From Batkoa obscura (taxonomy: Eukaryota > Entomophthoromycota > Entomophthoromycetes > Entomophthorales > Batkoaceae), in assembly GCA_030770535.1 (NCBI GenBank), contig JASVEC010000105.1:1-56974 (forward strand): DNA of 56,974 bases, read 5' to 3'. The notes beneath the pieces are model-generated. The model did no database searches and was not told the origin of the DNA. It saw nothing but the letters and a program-made list of their open reading frames with translations. Positions within the stretch are counted from its first letter, which is position 1; each line of letters starts with the position of its first letter. Position numbers and translations under genes: made by a program. Below, piece after piece: positions 23,233 to 33,670 of this stretch.

Positions 23233-24087
23233 TCTTTATTGTGCTATTATCAAAATAAAGCTATTTATTACAATAACTTTTTAATTTAAAAAGTTGATAA
23301 ATCAAGATAATTGAAGAAGGGAAGCTGTTATGTTTTAATAATGAATCTTAAAATGTTAGTAGATTTTAATAAGCATTGCATGTTTGTAAGTGAAAAACAC
23401 TGATAGTGTAAGCTTGTCTATCATGCTAGCTACTTCAAAAGCATCAACATTCATTAATTTGATATAACTCTATGAATTTTACCATAATAATCAAATTTTC
23501 GTAAACAACACTAATATAGAAAATTAATTATTGTATGACTATGCTGATATTTTTATAATTATATGACTTAAATAAAGAACGCGGTTAGTAAAAAAGTATG
23601 CAAAAAAGAGTTTATTGATAATAGCATCATAATATACTTATAAATTTATATAAATTAACATTGGAATTCTTTTTAATTCATTACATAAGGCTAGAGTTAT
23701 ATGTGATGCAACTGGACTAATAAGCAGTGTAAGAGTAATAAGCTTAAGTTATATTTCTGTGTATTCGTCTTCTAATTCAAAATATCAGACTATCAATGCC
23801 TCAAGATTTGGAGAGAGAGACGGAAAATAAAGATATTTTCAAATATAATTATAAAGTCATCTATTATGCTTTTTTTTATAAACTTGCATTTAACTATATG
23901 GGGGCATTTTTTTGGCTTCATTATTTTTTCCATCTTTTAAGCGCTATTTAAGCGGAAAAATTATTAGCAAAATTCCTAAACAGAAATACATGCCTGTATG
24001 CTCCTTTTCATACGATTCATTAGTGACCGAATATGGAATAACAGCCCTTCTTTTAATATTAGATTTTAAACAATTGAAGCATATTGT
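23233..24087. other. Intergenic with one MITE, no gene seen
   Basis: 3' region of the permease and the end of the F-box-like relic. A MITE lies at 23895-23999; nothing else recognised. Confidence 0.5.
23895..23999 (+). mobile_element. MITE copy
   Basis: Starts ATATGGGGGCATTTTTTTGG; the core has AAGCGCTATTTAAGCGGAAA; the right end is decayed (ACATGCCTGTAT). Forward orientation. Confidence 0.85.
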
Positions 24088-25050
24088 TTAAGTATTAAAA
24101 AATGAAAGTGAAGTCAATAGTACTTTTGTTAAACCAACAAAGTAGGCTTCTTTCAATGCGAATAACTTTAAAATATTGCTTTGGATTATTTTTCTTGTAT
24201 CAAAATAAGCTAATGCAATAATATTTCTATTTCCAACCAATTTTATGCTGTCGAACTCTCTAAGAATATTAACATATAATGTCTTATAATAGTCTATTAA
24301 TTTTATATCATTTATTTTTTTCGAATTATCAAAGCACTTAAGAATATCCATATTACAATATTTACCAATTCGTAATACCAAATCGAAAATAAAACTTATA
24401 TTGATATTAGCTTCAATAGAACTATAAATAAGTCTACCTGGAGTTAGATGTAACGCATTTAATTTTTTAAACCTTATTTTGGGAACATCTAATCTCCCAT
24501 TGTATAGTTCATAGCTAGAATAAATTTTAAACAGTTATAAGGTGTTTGGTCTCAAGTAATTGGTAATGCTTCCAATATTTAATTTGCTTGTATGAATTTC
24601 TAGCTTTTTGAGTTAGTCTATGTCAGCGTTAAATACTTCTCTTAACAAAAATAAATAATTACAACTTTTATAGTTAACTTTGATAAGTTTGTTAATTTTG
24701 TGTCTTTTTTAAAATCATTGTAGCAATTATTATGAAATTTATTATTGTAGTAACTAATGATTGATGATTCTTCATAATATGTAGATCTTGTATTAAAAAA
24801 GTTGTTACTATGTATATGTATGTGTTTTAATAACAGCCTATTTTTCTTAAAAACTTGTATTGATGGTAATAACATTTTCCAATACGATACATTATATAGA
24901 TCGAGTTGTACTTAATGGCACACTTATAATCTTAGATAAGTATTTATTCAATAAGCATAAAGTAAATAGCTCGTGTGTATCCAATGATCTAAGTACTTCT
25001 AAATTGATATTTGGCAATATGAGGATGTTTTTTAGTTTCATTACTTTTTC
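24088..25050 (-). pseudogene. F-box-like/leucine-rich protein relic
   Basis: Read on the minus strand, an F-box-like start lies at about 24892-25045 (LPNINLEVLRSLDTHELFTL followed by CLLNKYLSKI). It is followed by broken frames typical of the repeat region of fungal F-box proteins: LKKLEIHTSKLNIGSITNYL near 24550-24610 and a 97-codon open stretch at 24088-24381 with KLVGNRNIIALAYFD. The frame is lost several times between the pieces, so no complete protein can be made. F-box proteins normally bind Skp1 in SCF ubiquitin ligases. A MITE (25017-25119) overlaps its 5' end and supplies the in-frame ATG. Family assignment is moderate; that the region is a decayed gene is clearer. Confidence 0.5.
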
Positions 25051-25119
25051 CGTTTTTTGAGCATTATTTTTGAATGGAAAATTTATTAGCAAAATCCTAA
25101 AAAAATACATCCCTATTAT
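25017..25119 (+). mobile_element. MITE copy at the 5' edge of the F-box relic
   Basis: Starts ATATGAGGATGTTTTTTAG; the core is diverged (GAGCATTATTTTTGAATGG); ends TACATCCCTATTAT. It abuts the F-box reading frame on the other strand. Confidence 0.85.
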
Positions 25120-25805
25120 ACTTAATTTTATGACATTTCGAATTTATTACAAATTAGGGTTTGTCATTTGCCTTTTTTTATCTTTATGTTCTAATGTTCA
25201 GAGCATAATACGGAAAATTAACATGAGATATCATTGGACAAATAAATATGTTTTTGAAATAGTTATGTAATATTAGGTATTGAATAACATAAAGTTATTT
25301 TTATAATCTCTCTTTTTGGAAATTTACTCTCAAGGATATGGGACTGTTTTTTTTAGTTTTATTATTTTCCATTTTTTAAGCACTATTTGAGTGGAAAGAT
25401 TGTAGTAAAATCCTTAAACAAAAAAACACATCCCTATATATAGTTGCTATAATTAAGCTTTTATATAAAAAATATCATTTTTAAACATAAAAAATGTTTC
25501 CGTTGTAACCAACACCCCTTTTGTTATCTTTGCTCAAAAAAAAAGAGACTATTTTGAAAATAACCATATCATAATTACAGAATAAGTAGGATAATTTATG
25601 AAAATCCTGAACTTTAAATAAAGGTATAAATAAAGTGATAATATTTGATGAGAGTAATATAGACCTTAAATATATTAAATTTTGGAATTTTTGTACTAAA
25701 AATAATTAATAAAATATCAAATAGTAAACGAAAGCGTAGGTTCTAAAATTAAATATGAAAATCAATTGAGATAGATTCAAATAGCGTTTAGATAACAAGG
25801 TGCTA
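25120..25805. other. Intergenic with one MITE
   Basis: Holds the MITE at 25336-25439 and otherwise AT-rich sequence without a coding frame. Confidence 0.5.
25336..25439 (+). mobile_element. MITE copy
   Basis: Starts ATATGGGACTGTTTTTTTTAG and ends AACACATCCCTATAT, with the AAGCACTATTTGAGTGGAAA core. Forward orientation. Confidence 0.85.
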
Positions 25806-26988
25806 TTGACCAACTCCGATTTCTCTCATAAACTTCTTAAATTCTAATTCACATAGCTCATTTTCATAAATATTTGAATAGTTCAATTTCATTCTTCCAA
25901 TGAATTCCACACCTATTAGTTTGGTTGTGGTTCCCCAAGACCAGAAGAAAATAAAATACATTACTTACTAAAGCCTTAAGAATGTTACTATCAACCAACT
26001 CGAAATTTCTAGCAACAAAAGCAACATCATGTTTGACTAATTCTTCAATGGTAGTAGTATTGCCGATACTATATATGGTTCTGATTTGAAATCAGGTATG
26101 AAAGCAGCATAGAAGATCCATCTAGAATGGTTCACAAGGAATATTTTTGCTTATAAGCATAGGATAGGCGATCTGAAGTATCAGTTCATTGAATAGTTAG
26201 GAAACCTCAAGGAGTAACTGGAGTATGACGATTTAAAGCATATTTATTTATAGTTTTAGGATGAGGCATTTGATAAACAAAACATGATTTATAAAAAAGA
26301 GCGTGATGAGAATAAAAGATAAAATTACTAAGTGAGGTATCAGTAGAGAATTCCCCAACAATACCAACATGAATACAACTGTGTGGCACACCTTCAAGAT
26401 CTATAGAAAATTTACCAATAGAGGCAATATTTAAATAGAGATTTCCTATTTCGGACCCACCAGTGGTTTATTAGCTAAATACTTTATTACACCTTAAGCA
26501 AATCTCGTCACCACTTCTACCATGTCAATTAAATAATCTAAAATCTTTAAATGGACTATTATCAACATATTAACTATTGTTATTTATTTCCACAAAGTAT
26601 TTGTCAATATCAATGATATTACTGTTGAGGTAATTAGGGTCAACAGTCTAATTCTAGTATGGAATCGTAACTGAAGGATCAATTTTTTTAATCCTTTTTC
26701 CATAAAATATAAAAGATAATGATTCTATACTAAGAAGAATTGTGTGCCATGAATTTTTGGAAATAAGCTGGCATGCATTTTAATGTATCTATCCTATGCA
26801 ATAGGTTTTGTAACACTATTTAATTCCTTTATTTCGCCAAAACAACGGTGCAATTGGTGATTAATTAGATCTTTGATGTCTTTATGAACTTCAAGATCTT
26901 CTGTTTTTTAAAATCGTAGATCTTGACTAGTGATGAAAGCCACAAGTTCTAAGATTGTTAGAGAGACGAGTTCGGTGCTAAAAATCAT
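25806..26988 (-). pseudogene. Tyrosinase pseudogene
   Basis: A full-length but decayed relative of the tyrosinase at 55408-56622, on the opposite strand. The start near 26988 keeps the signal-peptide region (SLTIL...VAFITSQDL match). The copper-B region reads PHSCIHVGIVGEFSTDTSLS followed by NFIFYSHHALFYKSCF and KYALNRHTPVTP, against PHSRIHNGIGGDFATGVSPS and IFYSHHAFVDKLWF in the better copy. The C-terminal part near 25806-25910 (MKLNYSNIYENELCELEFKK) also matches. There are many stops and frame changes between these pieces, and the copper-A region around 26700 is badly eroded, so it cannot make an enzyme. Confidence 0.88.
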
Positions 26989-27472
26989 TTTGTTCAATTC
27001 TAGAACTCTTATTGTAAATCGGAATGTAAAGGAAATTAGGTAGATATGATATTGAGATATATTAAAACAACTTATATGTATGCCGATTACAGAAAGTATT
27101 TATAGCCCAGGACCAAGGTTCCTGCTTTTTAGCCCAAAAATAACTGGTTCTATCCTTTGTAAATCTATACACTGGATGTCATTTCCCTATTTAATTTTAG
27201 TCTTAATTTACTCAAAATCCTTTATACTACAACCAAGTAGATCTATAGGGTATTGGCTTATGTATCATCTTATTTGGCAATTTATAAAATTAAAATATTT
27301 TGAAAACAGTAGTAGTTTGCTATATTTGTTAAAAAAGTTCACTAAATTTAGATTAAAACTATTACTGCTGTGTTTGAATAATGCTACCTTTTAAATGTAA
27401 TAAACTTTCTTATTTAATTCATTATTTTAAAACTCTAAAAGATATGGTCTTTTGTTAAAGAAATAGACTCTA

Positions 27473-27573
27473 TATAGGGGTGTTTTTTTAGCTTTACTTC
27501 TATTTTTTAAGCACTATATTTGAGCAGAAAAATTGGTAGTAAAATTCTTAAATACAAAAATACATCCCCATAT
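27473..27573 (+). mobile_element. MITE copy
   Basis: Starts TATAGGGGTGTTTTTTTAGC and ends AATACATCCCCATA, with core AAGCACTATATTTGAGCAG. About 10 bp of the left arm is deleted. Confidence 0.85.
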
Positions 27574-27861
27574 AAAGAGAAAAAACAAAAAAGTTACTTA
27601 TAGACATTGGTTTGTCATAAAGCTTTTGTTATACTCATCACTTACATAAATATCAAAGATTAAAGGAAACAATTAAATAATATTGAATATTGAATCTAAA
27701 GTTTTTGTTGAATTTTTCAAATAATATTATAGCACTTGTGATTTATACTACTTTTAAGAATTATTATTAGTTAATTCAAATCTAAGTTCATTTATTTTCA
27801 CAGTTTGGTTGTTTGCGAAAATTGTAAATTAAGCACAATTACTATAAATAGTTTACCTTGT

Positions 27862-27967
27862 ATATGGGAGTGTTTTTTTGATTTCATTACTTTTTCCATT
27901 TTCTAAGCGCTATTTAAGTGGAAAATTTGTTAGTGAAATTCTTAAACACAAAAACACATTCCCATAT
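27862..27967 (+). mobile_element. MITE copy, complete
   Basis: Starts ATATGGGAGTGTTTTTTTG and ends AACACATTCCCATAT, with core AAGCGCTATTTAAGTGGAAA. Confidence 0.9.
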
Positions 27968-28067
27968 CTTGAAATAAATCGTATTATACTAAATTCCTAT
28001 CTAAAACGCTAAAATTTCGTCTGGAAATTCAGCAGTTACTGACTCAAAGGCTCTAGGTTTGTTCTAC

Positions 28068-28366
28068 AATTAGTTACAGTTACACAAGGCGGAGTATATT
28101 TCTGCCAAATTCATTCTTTCCTTTACAGAACCAGGGTTGGTAGAATTTAAAGTCCTTACAATTTTAGCATAATATCGAAAGTGATTAGCTCTCCTCCTCA
28201 TTCTTCCCTTGATTGTTGTCCTACCACTATCAAATTGTTTCATTTTTCTTCATCCATCAATAAAGTACTTGGTTGTTTTGTTTCACTTACAAGGTCTTTT
28301 AAAACAACCCACTGTAATATTTTGCAATATTTATTAATACTATTCTTTAAATTTCATGTTGAATAG
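28068..28366 (-). pseudogene. Possible N-terminal tyrosinase fragment
   Basis: On the minus strand, about 28080-28240 reads RMRRRANHFRYYAKIVRTLN followed by STNPGSVKERMNLAEIYSAL. This resembles the segment of fungal tyrosinases just before the first copper-A histidine (compare WDTYVSAVKKLNSGPRP in the intact gene, where AVKKLNS corresponds to IVRTLNS). No copper ligands or downstream domain follow. It would be a third tyrosinase relic; assignment is tentative. Confidence 0.35.
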
Positions 28367-28719
28367 AAGTGAACAAAAGGATAAAAAAGGATACTTCCAT
28401 ACAGGTTTTGAAAAATTAACCTAAATCAAACTGGAAAATTTCATATTTAATCTAATAAATTTTTACACTTGCTCATCTAAAAAAGGACAAACTGTATTAA
28501 GTTTGCTTTTTTAATTAACAAAATCTAGTTTACCGTGTCACTAAAACCCTAATAAATTATTATTATATTTTTTTCAATGGTTTATTATTACATTAGGAAC
28601 AAAGTAGAAAATCATTCTCGCCCCAGATGATTGAATTATTGATTTCATTAGAATAACCTTGATAATAAAAAAGTCAAAACTATATAATAAAGTAACATAT
28701 ACTAAAAGTTTATTTTTTG
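28367..28719. other. Intergenic, promoter region of MFS gene
   Basis: AT-rich, nothing recognised apart from its position 5' of the transporter gene. Confidence 0.4.
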
Positions 28720-30085
28720 ATGAAGCAAAAGTCAAGTATAAAAGAGGAGAGTTCAATAAACTTTAATGAAGATCATTCAAATGATTTAGACGATAAGCTA
28801 ATATTACCCGATGGTGGTTATGGTTGGTTGATAGTGGTTGCAAGTTTTTTGATGCAAGCTTGTTCCTTTGGGGTTGCAGCTGGATTTGGTGTATTTGTTG
28901 AATTTTACTATAAAAATGTGTTCGAAGGTGCTAAATATTCAGAGATAGCTTTGATAGGTACCGTTGCTCCAACCACAATGGCTTTTATATCTATTGTGAC
29001 AGGAAGACTATGTGATCTATTTGGCTTTAAGGCTTGTGCTTTTGCTGGGGCTGCAGTAGTAACCTTAAGCTATATATTGGCCTCCTTTTCAACCGAGGTA
29101 ACTTTATTAAGTTATAATATATCGTTTAAATTAATCTTATTAGATTTGGCACTTAATTATAACTCAAGGTTTTTTGTTTGGGGTAGGAGGGGGCTTAATT
29201 TATGTTCCAGCGAACACGGTAATAGCACATTGGTTTGATAAATATCGAGGATTAGCTACAGGAATAGGAACAGCAGGTTCTGGTATTGGAGGCATGGTGT
29301 TTAGTTTGTTAAATGCTAAATTGTTGCCTTATTCTGGATATCAGTGGACATTAAGATACAATGCTTTCATCCTTTTAGCCTGTTTAGTGTTTTCTGCTAT
29401 CATTATCAAACCATATATTAAGCGAGACAAAAATACTGATAAGAAAAAAGTACCATTTAAAAAAGAAATGATTTTAAATGGTAAGTTTATTCTTCTCGGT
29501 TTCTCAAGCGTTTTTGCTGCTTTTGGATATTTGGTTCCGTTATACTTTTTACCCACGTATGCAACTTCAATTGGTTTAACGCCAAGTGAGGGTGCCACTT
29601 TAATTGCTGTGTTAAGTGTTTGTAATTCAATTGGAAGAGTCGTGTTTGGGATTATTGGAGATAGATTTGGACATTTCGAAATCTATAGTTTAAGTTTACT
29701 TTTATCAAGTTTACTTTTGGTTGTTTGGCGCTTCGCATTTAATTTCCCACTTTTACTTGTATTCTCTGTTTTATATGGTTTCCCCGCAGGTGGGTTTGCA
29801 GGTGGGTTTTCGACAGCATGTGCAGTATTATTTGGTAAGATTAATTTTAACTTTGTTCTTTTATAGCTTATTATTCTAGGTGTTGAAAACCTATCCACTA
29901 TGATGGGATTAGCCTATGCACCAACTGGGCTTGGTGATTTAGCAGGACCACCGTTAGGTGGGCTTATCTTTGATTTTACTCAAGATTATTCCAATATCAT
30001 TTATTATGGAATATGTCTATACTTTTTGAGCTTCATTTTTGTTGCCATTATAAAAGTTTTGTATTTAAGAAAAACAGTTCAATAA
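28720..30085 (+). CDS. MFS transporter, monocarboxylate (MCT/MCH) type
   Basis: Three exons (28720-29097, 29144-29834, 29880-30085) with 46- and 45-nt GT-AG introns give a 424-residue major facilitator. The N-terminal cytosolic tail leads into LPDGGYGWLIVVASF, the DG-G-GW signature that starts TM1 in the monocarboxylate transporter group. Exon 2 begins with IWHLIITQGFLFGVGGGLIY, which corresponds to TM4 of that group, followed by VPANTVIAHWFDKYRGLATG and GSGIGGMVFSLL. The C-terminal half has FGYLVPLYFLPTYATSIGL and NSIGRVVFGIIGDRFG. Twelve membrane helices are expected. Fungal relatives (Mch) often are not true lactate carriers, so the substrate (monocarboxylate, riboflavin, other) is unknown. 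The first ATG is at 28720; the TTG three bases earlier is not needed. Confidence 0.9.
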
Positions 30086-30645
30086 ATAAAGTAAAAACAA
30101 ATATTATATTATAATAAAATCTCCGAATTTATTTTTTATAAATATATAGCATTTTTGCTAGATATTAAACATTTTTAATTAATATACCCATTAAAAAGTA
30201 GTTTAACTTTTTAAATATAAATGATAAGCCTTTATAAGTAATTCCTTACGATATAGCTTTTTAATTAAAATTTGATAGTTTTTAAGAATCTATCAAGTCC
30301 TCTAGGTTAAGGTCCTTCGTGTTTATTCCGATAAAAATCAATGTTAAGGAATAAAAATTTGTTACTTAAATTTAAATGAGAATAATTTTTTGAGATTAGT
30401 TCAAAAGCTATTTTATCACAAACAAGTTATGTTAGAATGAAACAAAAAACTTCGGGGAAAATACGTAATTAAACGACAGCAATAAACTTTATATTTAAAA
30501 GATGGAAAACAGTATTTGGGGATGTATTTCTGTGTTTAAGAATTTTACTAATAAATTTTCCGCTTAAATAGCACTTAAAAAATGGAAAAAATAATGAAAA
30601 AAAACACTCCCATTCGATGCTTTAAATTTCAATATTTGTAGTAAA
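30086..30645. other. Convergent intergenic region with one MITE
   Basis: Between the MFS gene (+) and the GNAT gene (-). It contains the MITE at 30513-30614; nothing else recognised. Confidence 0.5.
30513..30614 (-). mobile_element. MITE copy
   Basis: Starts TATTTGGGGATGTATTTC and ends AAAACACTCCCATT; core AATAGCACTTAAAAAATGG. Reverse orientation, right end decayed. It lies 32 bp beyond the GNAT stop codon. Confidence 0.85.
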
Positions 30646-31097
30646 TTATAACATTTTACGCATAACAATATTAGCTCTACTATAACTTGGATGCTGTCCT
30701 AAATGAATCGTTTCGAATCCATACTTTTTATAAAGATTATAGCAGGCTCTAATTTAGTATTAGATATAATTAGGATACTTTTATATCCTTTATCCTTAAC
30801 CCATTTTATAGAAGCATCCATCAATATCTTAGATAAACCTTGTCCTTTATACCCATCATCCACCGCTAACTTACTCAATTCATATTCATCCCCATGCTTC
30901 ATCATCGCAACAGTACCAATTACTTTATCTTTGTCTAACAGAAAAAAAATTTCACCGCCATCATTGACGATCGTTTCTGGATATTCGAATTGCTTTGTGT
31001 CTGCTTCTTCAACTTCAAAGAATTCTTGAACCCATTTTAAATTTAGCCGTTTAAACTCATATTTATATTTTTCATCCCAAGTAATACATTCTACCAT
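30646..31097 (-). pseudogene. GNAT N-acetyltransferase with a frameshift
   Basis: The first 120 codons from the ATG at 31097 encode a GCN5-related N-acetyltransferase: GEIFFLLDKDKVIGTVAMMK (strands 2-3), YELSKLAVDDGYKGQGLSK with the acetyl-CoA loop motif Q/R-x-x-G-x-G/A as GYKGQGLSK, and WVKDKGYKSILIISNTKLEPA. After LEPA the family's last helix and strand (YNLYKKYGFETIHLGQHPSY and an RANIVMRKML end) are encoded in another frame, down to the stop at 30646-30648. So one nucleotide has been lost near 30740-30750, or the assembly is wrong there. The frame as it stands ends at 30699 with an unrelated 12-residue tail. The remainder is well conserved, so the break is recent if real. The family look is bacterial-type; the substrate is unknown. 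Confidence 0.75.
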
Positions 31098-31897
31098 TTT
31101 TAAACGTTAATAAATTTATAAAAATATTAAAGTTTTATTTGATTTGATGGGTATCACTTAGTGTTTTATACTATCTTTTTTGAGTCATGTTTAATTTTCG
31201 CTTCTGTTAAACCGTGACAACCTATTCATTCTAGATATTTCGATCCTTTGAGTTGATTACTAATGCTTTATATTGCATAAAACTAATGTAACTTATGACT
31301 AGTTTATATTCTTTAAAGTATAAAATTAACATATAAGGACGTTCAAATTGGCTTAATTTTTTTATCTAATTCCTAAATATTTTGTATTTTAAAAACTTTC
31401 TTGAGATTTTATAATGAATTCTTTGTTAAAAAGCAGTACTTAACATAGATTTAAATTACTTTATTATAATTTATATTGTAAGTTAGCAGAATTTCTACTA
31501 AATTTAATAAAAACTCATGGATTAGTAAGGCTTTTATATAATTATTTATCAATATTAATCAAATCTATATGTTAATAAATAAACAAATAATTTTAATATT
31601 ATAGTCACATTAATATATCACTAAGTTGATAAATTTTTTGTTATTTTTACAAGATAAGCTAGAGTTACTTTTTTTATTTTTTTATTTTTTATAAGCTTTA
31701 TAGCTTTAATTAGAGTTGTGTTACTTTTTTTGATCTATTAGATATCAGATAATAATATAGTTTACTATTATGTTTAATAAAATATGAATACTTTCTGATG
31801 TTCTATGTATTTTTGTTTTATAATTTCTGTTTTATAATTTTTTTCTCATTTTATTTTTTGTTATTATAGTTATTTATTTATTAGATTTTTTTTAATC

Positions 31898-32003
31898 ATA
31901 TGGGGGCGTTTTTTTGGCTTTATTACTTTTTCCATTTTTTAAGTCCTATTTGAGTGGAAAAATTATTAGTAAAATTCTTAAACATAAAAGTACATCCCCA
32001 TAT
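31898..32003 (+). mobile_element. MITE copy, complete
   Basis: Starts ATATGGGGGCGTTTTTTTGG and ends GTACATCCCCATAT; core AAGTCCTATTTGAGTGGAAA. Close to the family consensus at both ends. Confidence 0.92.
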
Positions 32004-32150
32004 ACTAAACACATATACTATGTAAATTTGTTTTTTTCATTGTATTTTTGAAATTATTTAAATATATTTGAAAGATATTAACCTAGTTACTACTTTATTT
32101 TTCAAATTACTAAAACAGTTATTATATATCATTTCTTTACGTTTATTTAA

Positions 32151-32266
32151 CATGGGGGAGTGTTTTTTTTGACTTCGTTATTTCTCCATTTTTTAAACGC
32201 TATTTGAATGGAAAGATTGTTAATAAAATGGAGGAAGTGATAAAATCAAAAAAACATTTTCACATA
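32151..32266. mobile_element. MITE, hybrid of two orientations
   Basis: It starts as a forward copy (CATGGGGGAGTGTTTTTTTT, core AAACGCTATTTGAATGG, GATTGTTAATAAAAT). It then switches to the end of a reverse copy (GGAGGAAGTGATAAAATC, AAAAAAACATTTTCACATAT). It looks like a recombination or template-switch product between opposed copies. Confidence 0.75.
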
Positions 32267-32342
32267 TATGTTATTTAATAAATACTTATTAACACTACTT
32301 CTTTTATTAAACCTTGATAGAATTGTTGAATTGTTAAATACT

Positions 32343-32448
32343 ATATGAGGATGTTTTTTTTTGTTTAAGAATTTTACTAACAATCTTTCCACTTAAATAG
32401 CGCTTAAAAAATGGAAAAATAATGAAATCAAAAAAAACATCCCCATAT
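32343..32448 (-). mobile_element. MITE copy, complete
   Basis: Starts ATATGAGGATGTTTTTTTTT and ends AAACATCCCCATAT, with core AATAGCGCTTAAAAAATGG. One of the best-preserved copies. Confidence 0.92.
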
Positions 32449-32543
32449 GATAATTTTGATTTGATTATTTTTGATTTTTTTCATATTTTCAATAATAAAC
32501 CATAGCGTTGATATCTTGTCATTATTAATTGTTTTTAAATAAT

Positions 32544-32646
32544 TATGTGGGTTTTTTTTTTGGCTTCATTACTTTTTCCATCTTTCAAGCACATTTGAGT
32601 AGAAAAATTGGTAGTAAAATTCTTAAATACAGAAATACATCCCCAT
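32544..32646 (+). mobile_element. MITE copy abutting the solo LTR
   Basis: Starts TTATGTGGGTTTTTTTTTTGG and ends TACATCCCCAT. Its last bases run directly into the LTR end at 32646 (CCCCATGTGAAAT), so the terminal ATAT is missing. Confidence 0.85.
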
Positions 32647-33109
32647 GTGAAATATCGTTTTGTCAGTCCCATGGTTAATTATAGCATAACAATCGCCTAA
32701 GCTGTTGTGTTCTCGAGTTTAGAGAAAATCAATCCCACGTCCTGAGTTTGATTTGCTAAGAGAATTTCTAGCTCTATCCAAAAGAATATTATCTTCTCAT
32801 TTTGGTATTTATAGTTTTCAGAGTATAAAAGAGTTTACAGAGTATAGTAGTTCGAGACTTTTTAACTGAATTATTCCCTGATATCTCGAACATTTAATAA
32901 AGCCGCTAAGTTTTCTTAATAATATTTTATGTAGATTTTACAGTAGTATTGTTTATTATATTTGTTTTACATAGTCTGTAGCCTATTACGTGCTATTACT
33001 CATAATCTAAGTCTATCTTAGTCACATAAACTAAGACCTTTCGACTTATAGTGTAGTCAACCCAGCAATATCTGTCCTTGACTCCAAACACTGGGTGCTA
33101 GATTTCACA
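32646..33109. mobile_element. Solo LTR (LTR retrotransposon), 464 bp
   Basis: Starts TGTGAAATATCG and ends GATTTCACA, so it has TG...CA ends inside an 8-bp inverted repeat TGTGAAAT/ATTTCACA. A second copy of exactly the same length is at 53527-53990; by eye most positions agree. A TATAAAAGAG box and an AATAAAG signal lie inside, as expected of an LTR. No internal retrotransposon genes adjoin it. No clear target duplication is visible. Superfamily (Ty3 or Ty1) cannot be told. It is an old, non-coding remnant. Confidence 0.75.
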
Positions 33110-33564
33110 GTGTATTAATATTAACTTGAAATAGTTCATTTTGTTTTTAAACCCAGCTCACTTTTTAAGATAATTAGAACATAATCTATGATAGATAAAT
33201 TTAATAATAGCAATAGTGGACATGAATAATTAAAGTCTACCTATTTTATACCTTAATAGTATTAGTATCTTGCTTTTTTTATGAGATAAATCGCTACAAT
33301 TAAATGTATTGAAATCTGAAGCTTGTTATATCTTGACATTCTCGTAAGTGAAACCGAAATCCATCAAGCTGGAACAAAATTTAATTTTTTAATTTAAACA
33401 TTGATTGTAACTAAAAATGATAATGTATAGTTTAAAGGTAATACCTGAAAAAGCCATCGTATTTTTGAGTATATTAACTAAGTCCAAATAATAAAAACAA
33501 AATAAAATTCTATCTTTTTAGATGCTTATAGTATTTAGTATAGTATTTTTTATTCTGAACTAGC

Positions 33565-33670
33565 ATATGGGTATGTTTTTTTGATTTCATCACTTTTTCT
33601 ATTTTTTAAGCGCTATTTGAGTGGAAGGATCGTTAGTAAAATTCTTAAACAAAAAAATACATCCCCATAT
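33565..33670 (+). mobile_element. MITE copy, complete
   Basis: Starts ATATGGGTATGTTTTTTTG and ends ATACATCCCCATAT, with the consensus core AAGCGCTATTTGAGTGGAAG. Very well preserved. Confidence 0.93.

Larger units (their letters stand above)
26989..28067. other. Intergenic with two MITEs
   Basis: Upstream side of the tyrosinase pseudogene. It contains MITEs at 27473-27573 and 27862-27967. A 104-codon open frame at 27080-27394 (+) has a chance-like composition and no family match; I do not call it a gene. Confidence 0.5.

Noticed and set aside
27080-27394. 104-codon open frame upstream of the tyrosinase pseudogene
   Set aside because: Rich in Ile, Leu, Phe and Tyr as expected by chance in AT-rich DNA; no domain and no related copy in the window.
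32646-33109. The 464-bp repeat as a non-autonomous DNA transposon
   Set aside because: Its short terminal repeat could suit that, but TG...CA ends, the internal TATA box and polyadenylation signal and identical length of both copies fit a solo LTR better. Not fully excluded.
202-33670. The scattered 105-bp repeats as a CRISPR array or tRNA-like SINEs
   Set aside because: They are dispersed, in both orientations and irregularly spaced, have inverted ends, and lack A/B boxes of polymerase III promoters.
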